Positions 1 to 7,870 of a DNA stretch of 64,000 nt are shown here, one piece after another. Under the pieces are notes generated by a model. It was not told where the DNA came from. It saw nothing but the letters and a program-made list of their open reading frames with translations, and did no database searches. The position numbers and the translations under genes are program-made. The DNA lies in assembly GCF_010548375.1 (NCBI RefSeq), contig NZ_JAAGLY010000014.1, positions 62,001 to 126,000 of the forward strand. Direction: 5' to 3'. How positions within the stretch are numbered: position 1 is the stretch's first letter; every line of letters starts with the position of its first letter. The DNA comes from Streptomyces sp. SID13726 (GTDB taxonomy: Bacteria > Actinomycetota > Actinomycetes > Streptomycetales > Streptomycetaceae).

Positions 1-2
1 AC

Positions 3-791
3 TACGGCCCCGTCGACGCCTCCGCGACCGGCATGGACGTACCCCCGCATCCGCACACCGGTCTCCAGACCGTGAGCTGGCTGTTCAGCGGCGAGATCGA
101 GCACCGCGACACGCTCGGCTCGCACGCCCTGATCCGGCCCGGCGAGCTGAACCTCATGACCGGCGGCCACGGCATCGCCCACTCGGAGGTCTCCACCCCG
201 GACACCACCGTCATCCACGGCGTCCAGCTCTGGGTGGCGCTGCCCGAGCGGCACCGGCACGCCGCACGCGACTTCCAGCATCACGTCCCTCAAGCCGTGC
301 GTCTCGACGGGGCCGACATCAAGGTCTTCCTCGGCTCCCTCGCCGGAACCACCTCGCCGGTGCGCACCTTCACCCCGCTGCTCGGCGCCGAGATCGTCCT
401 CGCTCCGCGCGCGGCGATCACCCTCGACCTGGACACCGCCTTCGAGCACGGCCTCCTCGTGGACAGCGGGGACGTCCGGCTGATCGACACGGTCCTGCGG
501 CCCGCCGAACTCGGCTACGTCCCCTGCGGCGCCGACACCCTGACCCTGGTCAACGAGTCGGACGCCCCCGCCCGCACGATCCTGCTCGGCGGACCTCCCT
601 TCGAGGAGGAGATCGTCATGTGGTGGAACTTCATCGGCCGCAGCCACGAGGACATCGTCCGGGCCCGGGATGACTGGGAGGCGGCCTCCGACCGCTTCGG
701 CAGCGTCGAGGGCTACCCCGGACGCCGGCTGGCCGCCCCGGCCCTGCCCAACGCCGTCATCACCCCGCGCGGCAACCCGCCGCGCCGCTGA
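3..791 (+). CDS. Pirin family protein (5' end outside window)
   Basis: Cupin-fold pirin. The reading frame is open to the window edge, and the first residues (YGPVDASATGMDVPPHPHTG) already match the pirin core, in which a PPHPH segment supplies metal-binding histidines. The real start therefore lies upstream, and the ATG at 33 is internal. Further pirin signatures are LMTGGHGIAHSE at about residues 55-66 and a C-terminal cupin half with GPPFEEEIVMWWNF. Bacterial pirins are iron-binding proteins, some with quercetinase activity; the substrate here is unknown. The next gene begins 164 bp downstream, so no operon link is evident. The family call is secure and the physiological role is not. Confidence 0.9.
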   Translation, partial: YGPVDASATGMDVPPHPHTGLQTVSWLFSGEIEHRDTLGSHALIRPGELNLMTGGHGIAHSEVSTPDTTVIHGVQLWVALPERHRHAARDFQHHVPQAVRLDGADIKVFLGSLAGTTSPVRTFTPLLGAEIVLAPRAAITLDLDTAFEHGLLVDSGDVRLIDTVLRPAELGYVPCGADTLTLVNESDAPARTILLGGPPFEEEIVMWWNFIGRSHEDIVRARDDWEAASDRFGSVEGYPGRRLAAPALPNAVITPRGNPPRR

Positions 792-921
792 CCGCCGCAG
801 GGAAGGCGGCTCATGGGTGAGTCCTCCGCCGTCCCCGCCCGCCGCGGCCTGGCCGCCCCGGCCGAAGGTGCCCGCGCCGGCCGCGGAATAGGCGGGTGCC
901 GGGGTGTGTTGCAGGCGTGTA

Positions 922-935
922 GTTGATGTATCAAC
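922..935. promoter_or_regulatory. Palindrome upstream of the LLM monooxygenase (possible operator)
   Basis: GTTGAT-GT-ATCAAC is a perfect dyad with 6-bp arms. It ends only 6 bp before the ribosome binding site (GGAGAGG, 941-947) of the monooxygenase gene. Its TTGAT/ATCAA arms resemble MarR-family operators. No MarR gene lies within the window, so the cognate regulator would be encoded elsewhere. The symmetry is observed; the function is inferred. Confidence 0.45.
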
Positions 936-955
936 AGTCAGGAGAGGTGAGGGCG

Positions 956-2062
956 ATGCAGTTCGGCATCTTCACCGTGGGTGATGTGTCCACCGACCCG
1001 AACACGGGACGTACGCCGACCGAGCATGAGCGGATCAAGGCGATGGTGGCCCTCGCGCGCAAGGCCGAGGAGGTCGGACTCGACGTCTTCGCGACCGGCG
1101 AGCACCACAACCGGCCGTTCGTGCCGTCCTCGCCGACGACCCTGCTCGGCCACATCGCCGCGCACACCGACCGGATCGTCCTGTCGACCTCCACCACCCT
1201 GATCACCACCAACGACCCGGTGAAGATCGCCGAGGACTACGCGATGCTCCAGCATCTGGCCGACGGGCGCGTCGACCTGATGATGGGGCGTGGCAACACC
1301 GGCCCGGTCTACCCGTGGTTCGGCAAGGACATCCGCGACGGCGTCGGTCTCGCCGTGGAGAACTACGCGCTGCTGCACCGGCTGTGGCGCGAGGACGTCG
1401 TGGACTGGCAGGGCCGGTTCCGCACCCCCCTCCAGGGTTTCACCGCCACACCGCGCCCGCTGGACGGCGTACCGCCGTTCGTCTGGCACGGGTCCATCCG
1501 CTCCCCGGAGATCGCCGAACAGGCCGCGTACTACGGCGACGGCTTCTTCCACAACAACATCTTCTGGCCGAAGGAGCACACCCGGAAGCTGATCGAGCTG
1601 TACCGGCAGCGGTACGCCCACTACGGCCACGGCACGGCCGAGCAGGCGATCGTAGGACTCGGCGGACAGGTCTACATGCGGCACAACTCCCAGGACGCCA
1701 TACGGGAGTTCCGCCCCGTCTTCGACCACTCGCCGGTCATGGGAGGCGGGCTCCCGATGGAGGAGTACATGGAGCAGACACCGCTGACCGTCGGCACTCC
1801 CGAGCAGGTCGTCGAGAAGACGCTCACCTTCCGCGAGTACGCCGGTGACTACCAGCGCCAGCTGTTCGTCGTGGACGGTGGCGGAATCCCGCTGAAGGCC
1901 GCGCTGGAGCAGATCGACCTGCTCGGCGAGGAGGTCGTACCGGTGCTGCGCAAGGAGTTCGCGGTGAACCGGCCGGCCGGGGTGCCCGACGCCCCCACCC
2001 ACGCCTCCCTGCTCGCCGCCCGTGAGGCGCGGCACGCGGTGACCGCCGACCCCGCCGTCTGA
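956..2062 (+). CDS. Luciferase-like (LLM) flavin-dependent monooxygenase, CE1758-like
   Basis: A 368-residue TIM-barrel flavin-dependent monooxygenase of the bacterial luciferase family. The N-terminus MQFGIFTVGDV is characteristic of the CE1758-type subgroup. Other family features are FATGEHHN near residue 42, LSTSTTLITTNDPVKIAEDYAMLQHLADGRVDLMMGRGN in pieces around residues 80-115, and a C-terminal TVGTPEQVVEK segment. The ATG at 956 was chosen because GGAGAGGTGAG precedes it; TTG/ATG codons 30 bp upstream lack such a site and would place the palindrome at 922-935 inside the gene. These enzymes use reduced FMN delivered by a partner reductase, and CE1758-type genes are often next to one. 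None is adjacent here, so the reductant source is unclear. The substrate is unknown. Confidence 0.88.
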   Translation: MQFGIFTVGDVSTDPNTGRTPTEHERIKAMVALARKAEEVGLDVFATGEHHNRPFVPSSPTTLLGHIAAHTDRIVLSTSTTLITTNDPVKIAEDYAMLQHLADGRVDLMMGRGNTGPVYPWFGKDIRDGVGLAVENYALLHRLWREDVVDWQGRFRTPLQGFTATPRPLDGVPPFVWHGSIRSPEIAEQAAYYGDGFFHNNIFWPKEHTRKLIELYRQRYAHYGHGTAEQAIVGLGGQVYMRHNSQDAIREFRPVFDHSPVMGGGLPMEEYMEQTPLTVGTPEQVVEKTLTFREYAGDYQRQLFVVDGGGIPLKAALEQIDLLGEEVVPVLRKEFAVNRPAGVPDAPTHASLLAAREARHAVTADPAV

Positions 2063-2097
2063 CACCGAACGACACAGCCCGTAGCGACGGAGGAACC

Positions 2098-2526
2098 ATG
2101 AACGACTTCAACGCCTACCCGGCCACCGGCGGCGTCGCCCCCGACCGCTGGGCCAGCGCGCTGCACCTCTTCGACGACGGCGTCGGCGTGCCGCACGAGG
2201 AGAGCACCGTCGAGCGCTGGGAGCGGGCGCAACTGCTGTTCGAGGCGCGGGACTACAGCGGCGCCGCGAAGCTCCTCGACGCCGTCGTCGAGGAGGCGCC
2301 GGAGCAGACCGGCCCCCGGCTGCTGCTGGCCCGCGCCTACTACCACTCCGCCCAACTGCGGCGCGCCGAGGAGCAGTTGCGCGTGATCGTGGAGCGGGAC
2401 CCGGTGGAGCACTACGCCCACCTGATGCTCGGGCGCACCCTCCAGCGGCAGGGGCGCCAGGCGGACGCGGAGCCCTGGCTGCGGATGGCCGGCGCGTTCG
2501 CGGGAGAGTTCCCGGACGACGAGTGA
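2098..2526 (+). CDS. Small tetratricopeptide-repeat protein
   Basis: A 142-residue protein starting after a good ribosome binding site (CGGAGGAACC). The body is built of TPR-like helix pairs: AQLLFEARDYSGAAKLLDAVVEEAPEQ, then LLLARAYYHSAQLRRAEEQLRVIVERDP, then LMLGRTLQRQGRQADAEPWLRMA (read in parts, residues about 45-130). This matches the short actinobacterial TPR proteins that act as protein-protein adaptors. It begins 35 bp after the LLM monooxygenase and is probably co-transcribed with it, but no partner can be named. No signal peptide or membrane segment is visible. Confidence 0.8.
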   Translation: MNDFNAYPATGGVAPDRWASALHLFDDGVGVPHEESTVERWERAQLLFEARDYSGAAKLLDAVVEEAPEQTGPRLLLARAYYHSAQLRRAEEQLRVIVERDPVEHYAHLMLGRTLQRQGRQADAEPWLRMAGAFAGEFPDDE

Positions 2527-3016
2527 ACCGCGCGGGCGGAGCGGGGTCGGCGGGCATCGGGTTGGGCCGGTGTGCGCCGCCTTGCTCCGGCGCGCTGCAC
2601 AGCGGCCTGTCTGAGCGCGACTCCCAACTCCTCCACGACTACCCGGCGTTGCCCGGCGCCGGCGCGAGCTGGTACGTGCCGATGGCGCTCGCGGTGGCCT
2701 TTGCCGCCACGAACCTTTGCACCCGGGCCGCCGTCACCGTGGTCGCCCTGTCCGTCGTCAGCCACGCGATGCTCACCACGGACCGGCCCGAACTCTGCGC
2801 CCTGCTCGCCGCGCCCGCACAGCCCGACGCACACGTGATCCCGCTCCGGTCGCGCCACGCCGGGTTCGTGTGATCGGAGGTGCCGGGTGCCCTTGTGCCG
2901 GTTGGCGATGGGGCGGGCATGGGCTTCGTCGTCGTACGACTTCCTGTTCGCCGTGCCTGGGCCGGGGGCCGGAAGCCGCTGTTCGCAGGGTCGCGGGAAG
3001 GCTGAAACATGGGGTT
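2527..3016. other. Non-coding or degenerate stretch between TPR gene and MFS terminator
   Basis: No recognisable gene. A GTG at 2523 overlaps the TPR stop codon and opens a 116-codon frame to 2873 whose middle contains a hydrophobic run (WYVPMALAVAFAATNLC). I do not recognise the protein, and its composition looks partly like read-through of GC-rich DNA. It could be a small membrane protein translationally coupled to the TPR gene, but support is weak. Nothing convincing is present from 2874 to 3016. Confidence 0.3.
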
Positions 3017-3053
3017 CGAAGGGGCGGGTGTCCGGCCGGGACCCGCCCCTTCG
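3017..3053. terminator. Hairpin terminator downstream of the MFS gene
   Basis: A perfect inverted repeat with 13-bp arms, 3017-3029 and 3041-3053, and an 11-nt loop; the left arm begins CGAAGGGGCGGG. It lies 15 bp beyond the MFS stop codon. It lacks a clear T-tract, which is common for actinobacterial terminators. It may also stop transcripts arriving from the TPR gene. Confidence 0.7.
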
Positions 3054-3068
3054 TCGGACCTGCGCGGA

Positions 3069-4505
3069 CTACTCCGCGTCCGCCGGGCGCGGGTGGCGCG
3101 GAATGCCCAGGGCGCACAGCGCGCCGAAGAGGACCACCGCGACACCCACCCACACCGCCGGGTGGAGACCGTCCACGAACTCCTGCGGGCTGCGCGTGCT
3201 GCCGTACGTCACGAAGACCGTGCTCAGTACGGCGATGCCGAGCGCGCCGCCGATCTCGCGGACGGTGGTGTTGGCGCCCGACGCCTTGCCCGCGTGCTCA
3301 CGGCTGACCGAGCCGAGGACGACGGCGGCGGTCGGGGCGAAGACGAAGCCCATGCCGATACCGGCGACGATCATCGGGCCGACCATGGCGGAGTACGCCG
3401 TGTCGGTGTCCGCGACGAGGTTGATCCAGCCGAGGCCCACGCCCTGGAGGAAGAGACCGAGGGCCATCAGCCGGCCGCCGCCGACCTTGTCGGTGAGCAG
3501 ACCCGCGACCGGCGCCACGAACATCGGCATCAGCGTCCAGGCGAGGGTGCGCACACCGGCCTCCAGCGGGGTGCGCGGGGGCACGATCTGGAGGTACTGG
3601 GCGAGCAGGAAGAGCGAGCCGAACACACCGAAGTACATGGTCGCGGAGACGATGTTGGTGAGGGTGAAGGCGCGGACCCGGTAGAAGGACAAAGGCAGCA
3701 TGGGCTCGGCTGTCCGGGACTCCCAGACCACGAACACGGCCAGCAGCAGCGCGCCCGCCGCGAACGCGCCCAGCACCTTCCCCGACGTCCAGCCGTCGGG
3801 CTCGCCGTGCACGATCGCCCACACCACCGCGCACAGTCCGGCCGCCGCCAGCACCATGCCGGCCAGGTCGAGGCGGACACCGGGCAGGGAGCTCTCCCGC
3901 AGCGCGAACAGGACCAGCGGGACGGCGATCACGCAGACCGGCACGTTGATCCAGAAGATCCAGCGCCAGTCGAGACCGTCGACCACGGCGCCGCCCACGA
4001 CGGGGCCCATCGCCACGGCCAGACCGCTCACCCCGGACCAGACGCCGAGCGCCATCCCGCGCAGCCGCTCGGGCACCGCCTGGGACAGCAGGGTCAGCGA
4101 GAGCGGCATGACGGCCGCCGCGCCGAAGCCCTGGATCGTGCGGAAGGTGATCAGCCCGCTGCTGGTGTCGGCGAGACCGCAGCCGATGGAGGCCAGGGTG
4201 AACACGGCGATGCCGGTGACGAAGACCCGGCGGCGGCCGAAGCGGTCACCGAGCGCCGCGCCGGTCATCAGCAGGCAGGCGAAGCTGAGGACGTAGGCGT
4301 TGACGAACCACTGGAGTTCCTGGGTGTCGGCCTTCAGATCGACGGCCAGGGTGTGCAGGGCCGTGGAGACGACGAGATTGTCGAGCGCGACCATGAACAT
4401 GGGCACGCTCGCGGCGACGATCGCGAGCCAGAGGGGGATGCGTCGGCCCTCGGGGGCGGGGGCGGCCGGCTTGTCGAGGACCGGGCTCTCTTCGGACAGC
4501 GTCAT
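3069..4505 (-). CDS. MFS multidrug efflux transporter, DHA2 (EmrB/QacA) family
   Basis: A 478-residue inner-membrane drug:H+ antiporter of the 14-helix DHA2 type. It shows the family hallmarks: MVALDNLVVSTALHTL in helix 1, LSFACLLMTGAALGDRFGRRRVF for helix 2 and motif A (GDRFGRRR), and MPLSLTLLSQAVPERLRGMALGVWSGVSGLAVAMGPVVGGAVV with motif C near helix 5 (described in parts). The ATG at 4505 is preferred over 4592 because the longer form would run through the preceding gene and add a basic KPKPKPKR tail; GGAG lies about 12 bp upstream. It follows the DUF3291 gene by 28 bp, so both probably share the palindromic promoter at 5015-5067 under MerR control. The cargo is unknown. Confidence 0.92.
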   Translation of the reverse strand: MTLSEESPVLDKPAAPAPEGRRIPLWLAIVAASVPMFMVALDNLVVSTALHTLAVDLKADTQELQWFVNAYVLSFACLLMTGAALGDRFGRRRVFVTGIAVFTLASIGCGLADTSSGLITFRTIQGFGAAAVMPLSLTLLSQAVPERLRGMALGVWSGVSGLAVAMGPVVGGAVVDGLDWRWIFWINVPVCVIAVPLVLFALRESSLPGVRLDLAGMVLAAAGLCAVVWAIVHGEPDGWTSGKVLGAFAAGALLLAVFVVWESRTAEPMLPLSFYRVRAFTLTNIVSATMYFGVFGSLFLLAQYLQIVPPRTPLEAGVRTLAWTLMPMFVAPVAGLLTDKVGGGRLMALGLFLQGVGLGWINLVADTDTAYSAMVGPMIVAGIGMGFVFAPTAAVVLGSVSREHAGKASGANTTVREIGGALGIAVLSTVFVTYGSTRSPQEFVDGLHPAVWVGVAVVLFGALCALGIPRHPRPADAE

Positions 4506-4533
4506 GGTGGGGGAGTCTCCTGAGTGAGGGGTG

Positions 4534-4995
4534 TCAGGCACCGGTGCGGTCCTGTTCGGCTTCCGTTTCGGCTTCGGCTTCGGCTTCGGCATTGGCTTCC
4601 GCTTCCGCTTCCGCTTCGGCGAGCCGGCGTCGGGCGTCGGCCCAGTCGATGGGCAGGCCGGCGGCCGGGACCTGCCAGAAGGTGAAGACCGAATCCTTCA
4701 TCGTGGGGCGAAGTCCGGTCATGATCGACTTGTGCGGTTCGGTCCGCGCGTACCGGTAGAGCGCGTCCCGGTCCTCCCAGGCCGACAGCGTCCAGAAGGT
4801 GCGCCCGAGCGGCTGGGCGATCAGCGAGGCGCCGTACGCGCCGGGAGCCCGGGAGACCTGCCGCCACGCGGCCAGGGACTTGAGGAAGAAGCGGGGCACG
4901 TCCTTGAGCGAGCGCACCTCCAACCGGGACGCCATGACGAATGCCTCGGCGTCGGCGGCGGGGGTGCTGACGGTGGTCCAGCGCAGGGTGGGCAT
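4534..4995 (-). CDS. DUF3291 / monooxygenase-like dimeric alpha-beta barrel protein
   Basis: A 153-residue protein. Residues 1-125 resemble DUF3291 and spheroidene-monooxygenase-like proteins of the ferredoxin-like fold (MPTLRWTTVSTPAADAEAF, then SAWEDRDALYRYARTEPH). The last 30 residues are almost pure Ala-Glu repeats (AEAEAEAEANAEAEAEAETE) encoded by a GGCTTC/GCTTCC microsatellite; this acidic tail is probably lineage-specific. It is the first gene of a two-gene unit with the MFS exporter and is divergent from a MerR regulator. It could be a small oxygenase or binding protein for the compound exported. Family assignment is moderately sure; activity is unknown. Confidence 0.7.
   Translation of the reverse strand: MPTLRWTTVSTPAADAEAFVMASRLEVRSLKDVPRFFLKSLAAWRQVSRAPGAYGASLIAQPLGRTFWTLSAWEDRDALYRYARTEPHKSIMTGLRPTMKDSVFTFWQVPAAGLPIDWADARRRLAEAEAEAEANAEAEAEAETEAEQDRTGA
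4556..4620. repeat. Hexanucleotide microsatellite coding an Ala-Glu tail
   Basis: Imperfect repeats of GGCTTC and GCTTCC (TTCGGCTTCGGCTTCGGC and variants) run through the 3' end of the DUF3291 gene and encode alternating Ala and Glu on the minus strand. Such runs are prone to slippage, so tail length may vary between strains. Confidence 0.75.
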
Positions 4996-5014
4996 GGCGA
5001 CGGCCTTCTCCCGA

Positions 5015-5067
5015 GAAAATTGGATACCTCTACTATCTATGTTAGACAGTAGAGGTATCCAATTTTC
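5015..5067. promoter_or_regulatory. 53-bp palindrome with overlapping divergent promoters (MerR operator)
   Basis: Arms of 25 bp at 5015-5039 and 5043-5067 are complementary except for one position and are separated by TGT. The symmetry creates mirror-image promoters. On the plus strand TTGGAT (5020-5025), 17 bp, TAGACA (5043-5048) points at the MerR gene. On the minus strand TTGGAT (5062-5057), 17 bp, TAGATA (5039-5034) points at the DUF3291 and MFS genes. Start codons lie 40 bp (MerR) and 39 bp (DUF3291) beyond the respective -10 boxes. MerR regulators bind dyads lying between -35 and -10 elements, which fits; the usual MerR spacer is 19-20 bp, so 17 bp is unusual. Symmetry and boxes are observed; regulation is inferred. 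Confidence 0.8.
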
Positions 5068-5087
5068 AAGTGGCGGGACGGGAAACG

Positions 5088-5714
5088 ATGCGTATCTCCG
5101 AGCTGAGCCGCCGCAGCGGCGTCTCCGTGACGACGATCAAGTACTACCTCCGCGAGGGCCTGCTCCCGTCCGGCCGCCAGACCTCCGCCACCCAGGCCGA
5201 GTACGACGAGGAGCACCTGCGCAGGCTCCGGCTGATCCGCGCCCTCACCGGCGTCCGGGGCCTGTCCGTCAACACCACCCGCCATCTCCTCGACGTCCTC
5301 GCCGAGCACACCGGGGACACCCACCGCCAGCTCGGCCTCGCCCTCGGCGCCATCCGGCTGGAGGAGACACCCCCGGAGGAGGTACCGGAGACGGCGGCGG
5401 TCGACGCGCTGGTCGACAAGCTCGGCTGGCGGGTGCACGAGGCGGCACCGGCCCGTGCCGCCCTCGCCGAGACCCTCGCCTCGCTGCGCTCCCTCGGCGC
5501 CCCGCTGGACTGGCACACCCTGCTGCCCTACGCCCGCCTCGCCGAGCGGACCGCCGTCCTGGACCTCGACCAACTGGACGGCATCGGCGAGCCGTTGGAG
5601 AAGGCCGAGCGCGCCCTGCTGCTGACCGTCCTCCTGGAACCCGCGCTGCTCGCGCTGCGGCGCCTGGCCCAGGAGAACGAGTCGGCACGCCGGCACGCCG
5701 ACGGCGAGAGCTGA
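5088..5714 (+). CDS. MerR family transcriptional regulator
   Basis: A 208-residue regulator. The N-terminal winged helix MRISELSRRSGVSVTTIKYY (residues 1-20) plus LREGLLPSGR is typical of MerR proteins, followed by the dimerisation helix. The effector domain (about residues 75-208) is Leu/Ala-rich and helical, with no MerR-type metal-binding cysteines, suggesting an organic ligand or none. The ATG at 5088 matches the family N-terminus; a GTG at 5070 would add MAGRET. It is divergent from the DUF3291 and MFS genes and most likely controls them and itself through the palindrome at 5015-5067. Drug-responsive control of an exporter is the simplest reading. Confidence 0.88.
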   Translation: MRISELSRRSGVSVTTIKYYLREGLLPSGRQTSATQAEYDEEHLRRLRLIRALTGVRGLSVNTTRHLLDVLAEHTGDTHRQLGLALGAIRLEETPPEEVPETAAVDALVDKLGWRVHEAAPARAALAETLASLRSLGAPLDWHTLLPYARLAERTAVLDLDQLDGIGEPLEKAERALLLTVLLEPALLALRRLAQENESARRHADGES

Positions 5715-5743
5715 GCGCCGGTTCGCCGACGGCGAGGCCTGAA

Positions 5744-5759
5744 CGCCGGTTCTCCGGCG
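5744..5759. terminator. Small hairpin between convergent MerR and flavoprotein genes
   Basis: CGCCGG-TTCT-CCGGCG is a perfect 6-bp stem with a tetraloop. It lies 30 bp after the MerR stop and 6 bp after the flavoprotein stop on the other strand. Position and symmetry suggest a bidirectional terminator; no T-tract is present. Confidence 0.5.
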
Positions 5760-5765
5760 GCCGGT

Positions 5766-7067
5766 TCAGTCCAGCTCGGCCAGAATCCGGGCCGCCGCCT
5801 CCGCCCCCGCCGAGAACGCGGCCTCGTGCGAGCCGATCAGGTCCGGGCCCAGCTCCTTGGAGTGGAAGTACGAACCCGCCAGCTTCACCCGGGTGCCCTC
5901 GTTGGCCCGGTGGATCTCCGGCTGCCGGGCCCGCAGGTCCATGTCGATCACCGGGTGCGTGTAGTCGAAGTCGGCGACGACCGTGCCCGGCGCGGGCGGC
6001 CGGGGCGGGTCCAGGGTGACGAAGTAGTCCTGCTCGGCCGAGAGGTCCTGGAGCCGGTTCAGGTAGTACGTCACGAAGCAGCGCGTCACGCCGTCCTGCT
6101 CGACCTTGCCGTAGTTCCAGGCACCCCAGCGCGACCGGTCGCCCGGCATCAGCGAGGCGTCGCGGTGCAGCGAGACCCGGGAGCTGCTGTAGCGGACCCC
6201 CTCGACGGCCGCCCGCTGCTCGTCCGTCGGGTTCTCCAGCAGGGCGAACGCCTCGTCGGCGTGCGTGGCCAGTACCGCGTAGTCGAAGGACTCGGTGCCG
6301 GACGCCGTGGTCACCCGCACCCCGTCGGCCTCCTGGCGTACGGCGGTGGCGGGTTCGGCGAGCCGCAGGTCGGGGCCGATCGCCGCGAGCGCCTTGCGGA
6401 CGTAGGAGATCGAACCGCCGCCCACCGTGCGCCAGTCGACCCGCCGGCCGCCGAGACCGCCCTCGTCATGGCCGACGAAGAACGCGATCACCGTCGCCGC
6501 GGGCATCTCCCAGACCAGCTCCGGGGGCACCGACCACACGGCCGAGCACAGCAGGATCAGATACGAGTGCCGGAACTCCTCGCTGTATCCGCCCCGGTCC
6601 AGGTACTCGCCCATCGACACGTCGGCACGGCCTCGCACGAAGTCCCTGCGGCTCTCCTCGTGGAAGCGGCGCACCTCCCGCCACACCCGAGGGAAGTACG
6701 GGAACCGCGCCGCGTAGCGCTCCTCGATCGACGCCTCGTCCAGCTCCAGCTCCTCGGTGCCGAACTCCAGTCCGCTGTCGAGGTCGAAGAACTCGAACCC
6801 GCCCGGGTGTACGACGGCCTCGACGCCGAGTTCGTCGAAGAAGCCGCACAACTGCGGGTAGAAGCGGCGGTTGAAGACGATGAACGCGGTGTCCAGGCCG
6901 AGCACGCGGCCGTTCTCCTCGACCTCCACGGTGCTGGCGTGGCCGCCGGGGCGGGCCTCGCGCTCGAAGAGGGTGATGCGGGCGCGGTCGCGCAGACGGT
7001 AGGCCGCGGACAGTCCGGCGGGGCCGGCCCCGATCACGGCGATGTTCGGCGGGGTGTGCTGGGACAT
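5766..7067 (-). CDS. FAD-dependent amine-oxidase-like oxidoreductase (COG2907 type)
   Basis: A 433-residue flavoprotein. The N-terminal Rossmann motif is IAVIGAGPAGLSAAYRL (residues 8-24), followed by the acidic strand end ITLFEREARPGGHASTV. The middle (VWSVPPELVWEMPAATVIAF, then DWRTVGGGSISYVRKAL) and the end (GSYFHSKELGPDLIGSHEAAFSAGAEAA) match the COG2907-like 'flavin-containing amine oxidase' group, often found with cyclopropane-fatty-acid synthase and DUF1365 genes. That is a lipid-modification context and differs from true amine oxidases. The start at 7067 follows GAGAGGACC and gives the expected length. It is the last gene of the lipid-synthase operon, 14 bp after the PPTase. Inference: it oxidises or desaturates the acyl product. 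Confidence 0.82.
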   Translation of the reverse strand: MSQHTPPNIAVIGAGPAGLSAAYRLRDRARITLFEREARPGGHASTVEVEENGRVLGLDTAFIVFNRRFYPQLCGFFDELGVEAVVHPGGFEFFDLDSGLEFGTEELELDEASIEERYAARFPYFPRVWREVRRFHEESRRDFVRGRADVSMGEYLDRGGYSEEFRHSYLILLCSAVWSVPPELVWEMPAATVIAFFVGHDEGGLGGRRVDWRTVGGGSISYVRKALAAIGPDLRLAEPATAVRQEADGVRVTTASGTESFDYAVLATHADEAFALLENPTDEQRAAVEGVRYSSSRVSLHRDASLMPGDRSRWGAWNYGKVEQDGVTRCFVTYYLNRLQDLSAEQDYFVTLDPPRPPAPGTVVADFDYTHPVIDMDLRARQPEIHRANEGTRVKLAGSYFHSKELGPDLIGSHEAAFSAGAEAAARILAELD

Positions 7068-7081
7068 GGCAGGTCCTCTCG

Positions 7082-7870
7082 CTACGAAGTCGGGGTGGTG
7101 GGGCGGGAGTTGGAGACGGGCTCGGACCAGGCGGGCTCGTGGCGGTGGATCGTGCCGCCGCCCTCGGTCGCGACGGCCAGCAGATGGTGGGGGGACGGGC
7201 GCAGCAGCTGGAGCTGCCAGCGGGCGCCGGTGGCGGGGCGGCGCCGGTCGGTCACGGCGAACCGGCCGGGAGCCAGGCCGCGGAACTCCAGACCGCCCGG
7301 ACCGCCGGACAGGCCGACGCCGAGCCCCTTGAGATAGGCCTCCGTGAGCACCCACCGCTCACTCGGGTCGCCGTCGGCGTCGGGGGCCCGGTAGGGGGTG
7401 GGTCGGCCGGTGGTGTCGGGGGCCCGGTACGGGGTGGGCCGGCCGGTGGTGTCGAGATAGGCGGTCACGAAGCGGGCCTTGTCCGCGTCGAAGGGCACCC
7501 GCTCGACGTCCACCCCGCACGCCCGGCCCCGCGTGACCACGCACACGATCAGCCCGGGGGTGTGCGACAGATTGAAGCGCAGCCCCCCGTGGTCGGGCGA
7601 CGGCTCCGGACGTCCGTGCCGCCCCGTGGTGAACCGCCAGGCGTCCAGGGGCAGTTCGGCGCGGGACCCGAGGGCGATCCGGGCGAGCAGACGCCCGCCG
7701 AGGAAGCGGCGCCGGGAGGCCTGGCGGCGCAACCGCGCGAACCGCTCCCGCTCCTCCCGGCCGAGCAGTTCGGCACCGCCCAGGCGCGCGGTCAGCCCGG
7801 GCACCCGGTGCTCGGCGAGCGTCCACAGGTCGATCACCTTGGTGTCCGGGGTCAGCGGGCCGTCGCGCAC
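7082..7870 (-). CDS. 4'-phosphopantetheinyl transferase (Sfp/Gsp type)
   Basis: A 262-residue PPTase that would convert apo-ACP to holo-ACP using CoA. Signature motifs are visible: RFNLSHTPGL for the substrate-binding loop, GVDVE for the Mg2+-binding Asp/Glu, and WVLTEAYLKGLGVGL for the W-x-x-K-E-A-x-x-K-x-x-G helix. In the last motif the usual Lys before Glu is Thr. The GTG at 7870 has GAGGGGG upstream and overlaps the preceding dehydrogenase gene by 19 bp, implying coupling. A 12-residue segment (DTTGRPTPYRAP) is present twice in tandem, as an insertion between the two core motifs. Its place in the operon makes it the dedicated activator (PfaE role) of the four ACP domains. Confidence 0.88.
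   Translation of the reverse strand: MRDGPLTPDTKVIDLWTLAEHRVPGLTARLGGAELLGREERERFARLRRQASRRRFLGGRLLARIALGSRAELPLDAWRFTTGRHGRPEPSPDHGGLRFNLSHTPGLIVCVVTRGRACGVDVERVPFDADKARFVTAYLDTTGRPTPYRAPDTTGRPTPYRAPDADGDPSERWVLTEAYLKGLGVGLSGGPGGLEFRGLAPGRFAVTDRRRPATGARWQLQLLRPSPHHLLAVATEGGGTIHRHEPAWSEPVSNSRPTTPTS
7382..7453. repeat. 36-bp tandem duplication inside the PPTase gene
   Basis: Units 7382-7417 and 7418-7453 are 36 bp each and differ at two positions. They encode DTTGRPTPYRAP twice. The reading frame is kept, so the gene is probably intact. It appears to be a recent in-frame slippage or duplication in a surface loop. Confidence 0.9.

Noticed and set aside
938..2065. Long minus-strand frame opposite the LLM monooxygenase
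   Set aside because: Composition (runs of Val, Gly, Arg) is typical of antisense GC-rich DNA; the plus strand encodes a clear family protein.
3009..4523. 504-codon plus frame opposite the MFS gene
   Set aside because: Rich in His, Gln, Arg and Asp with no fold signature; it is the shadow of a transmembrane protein gene.
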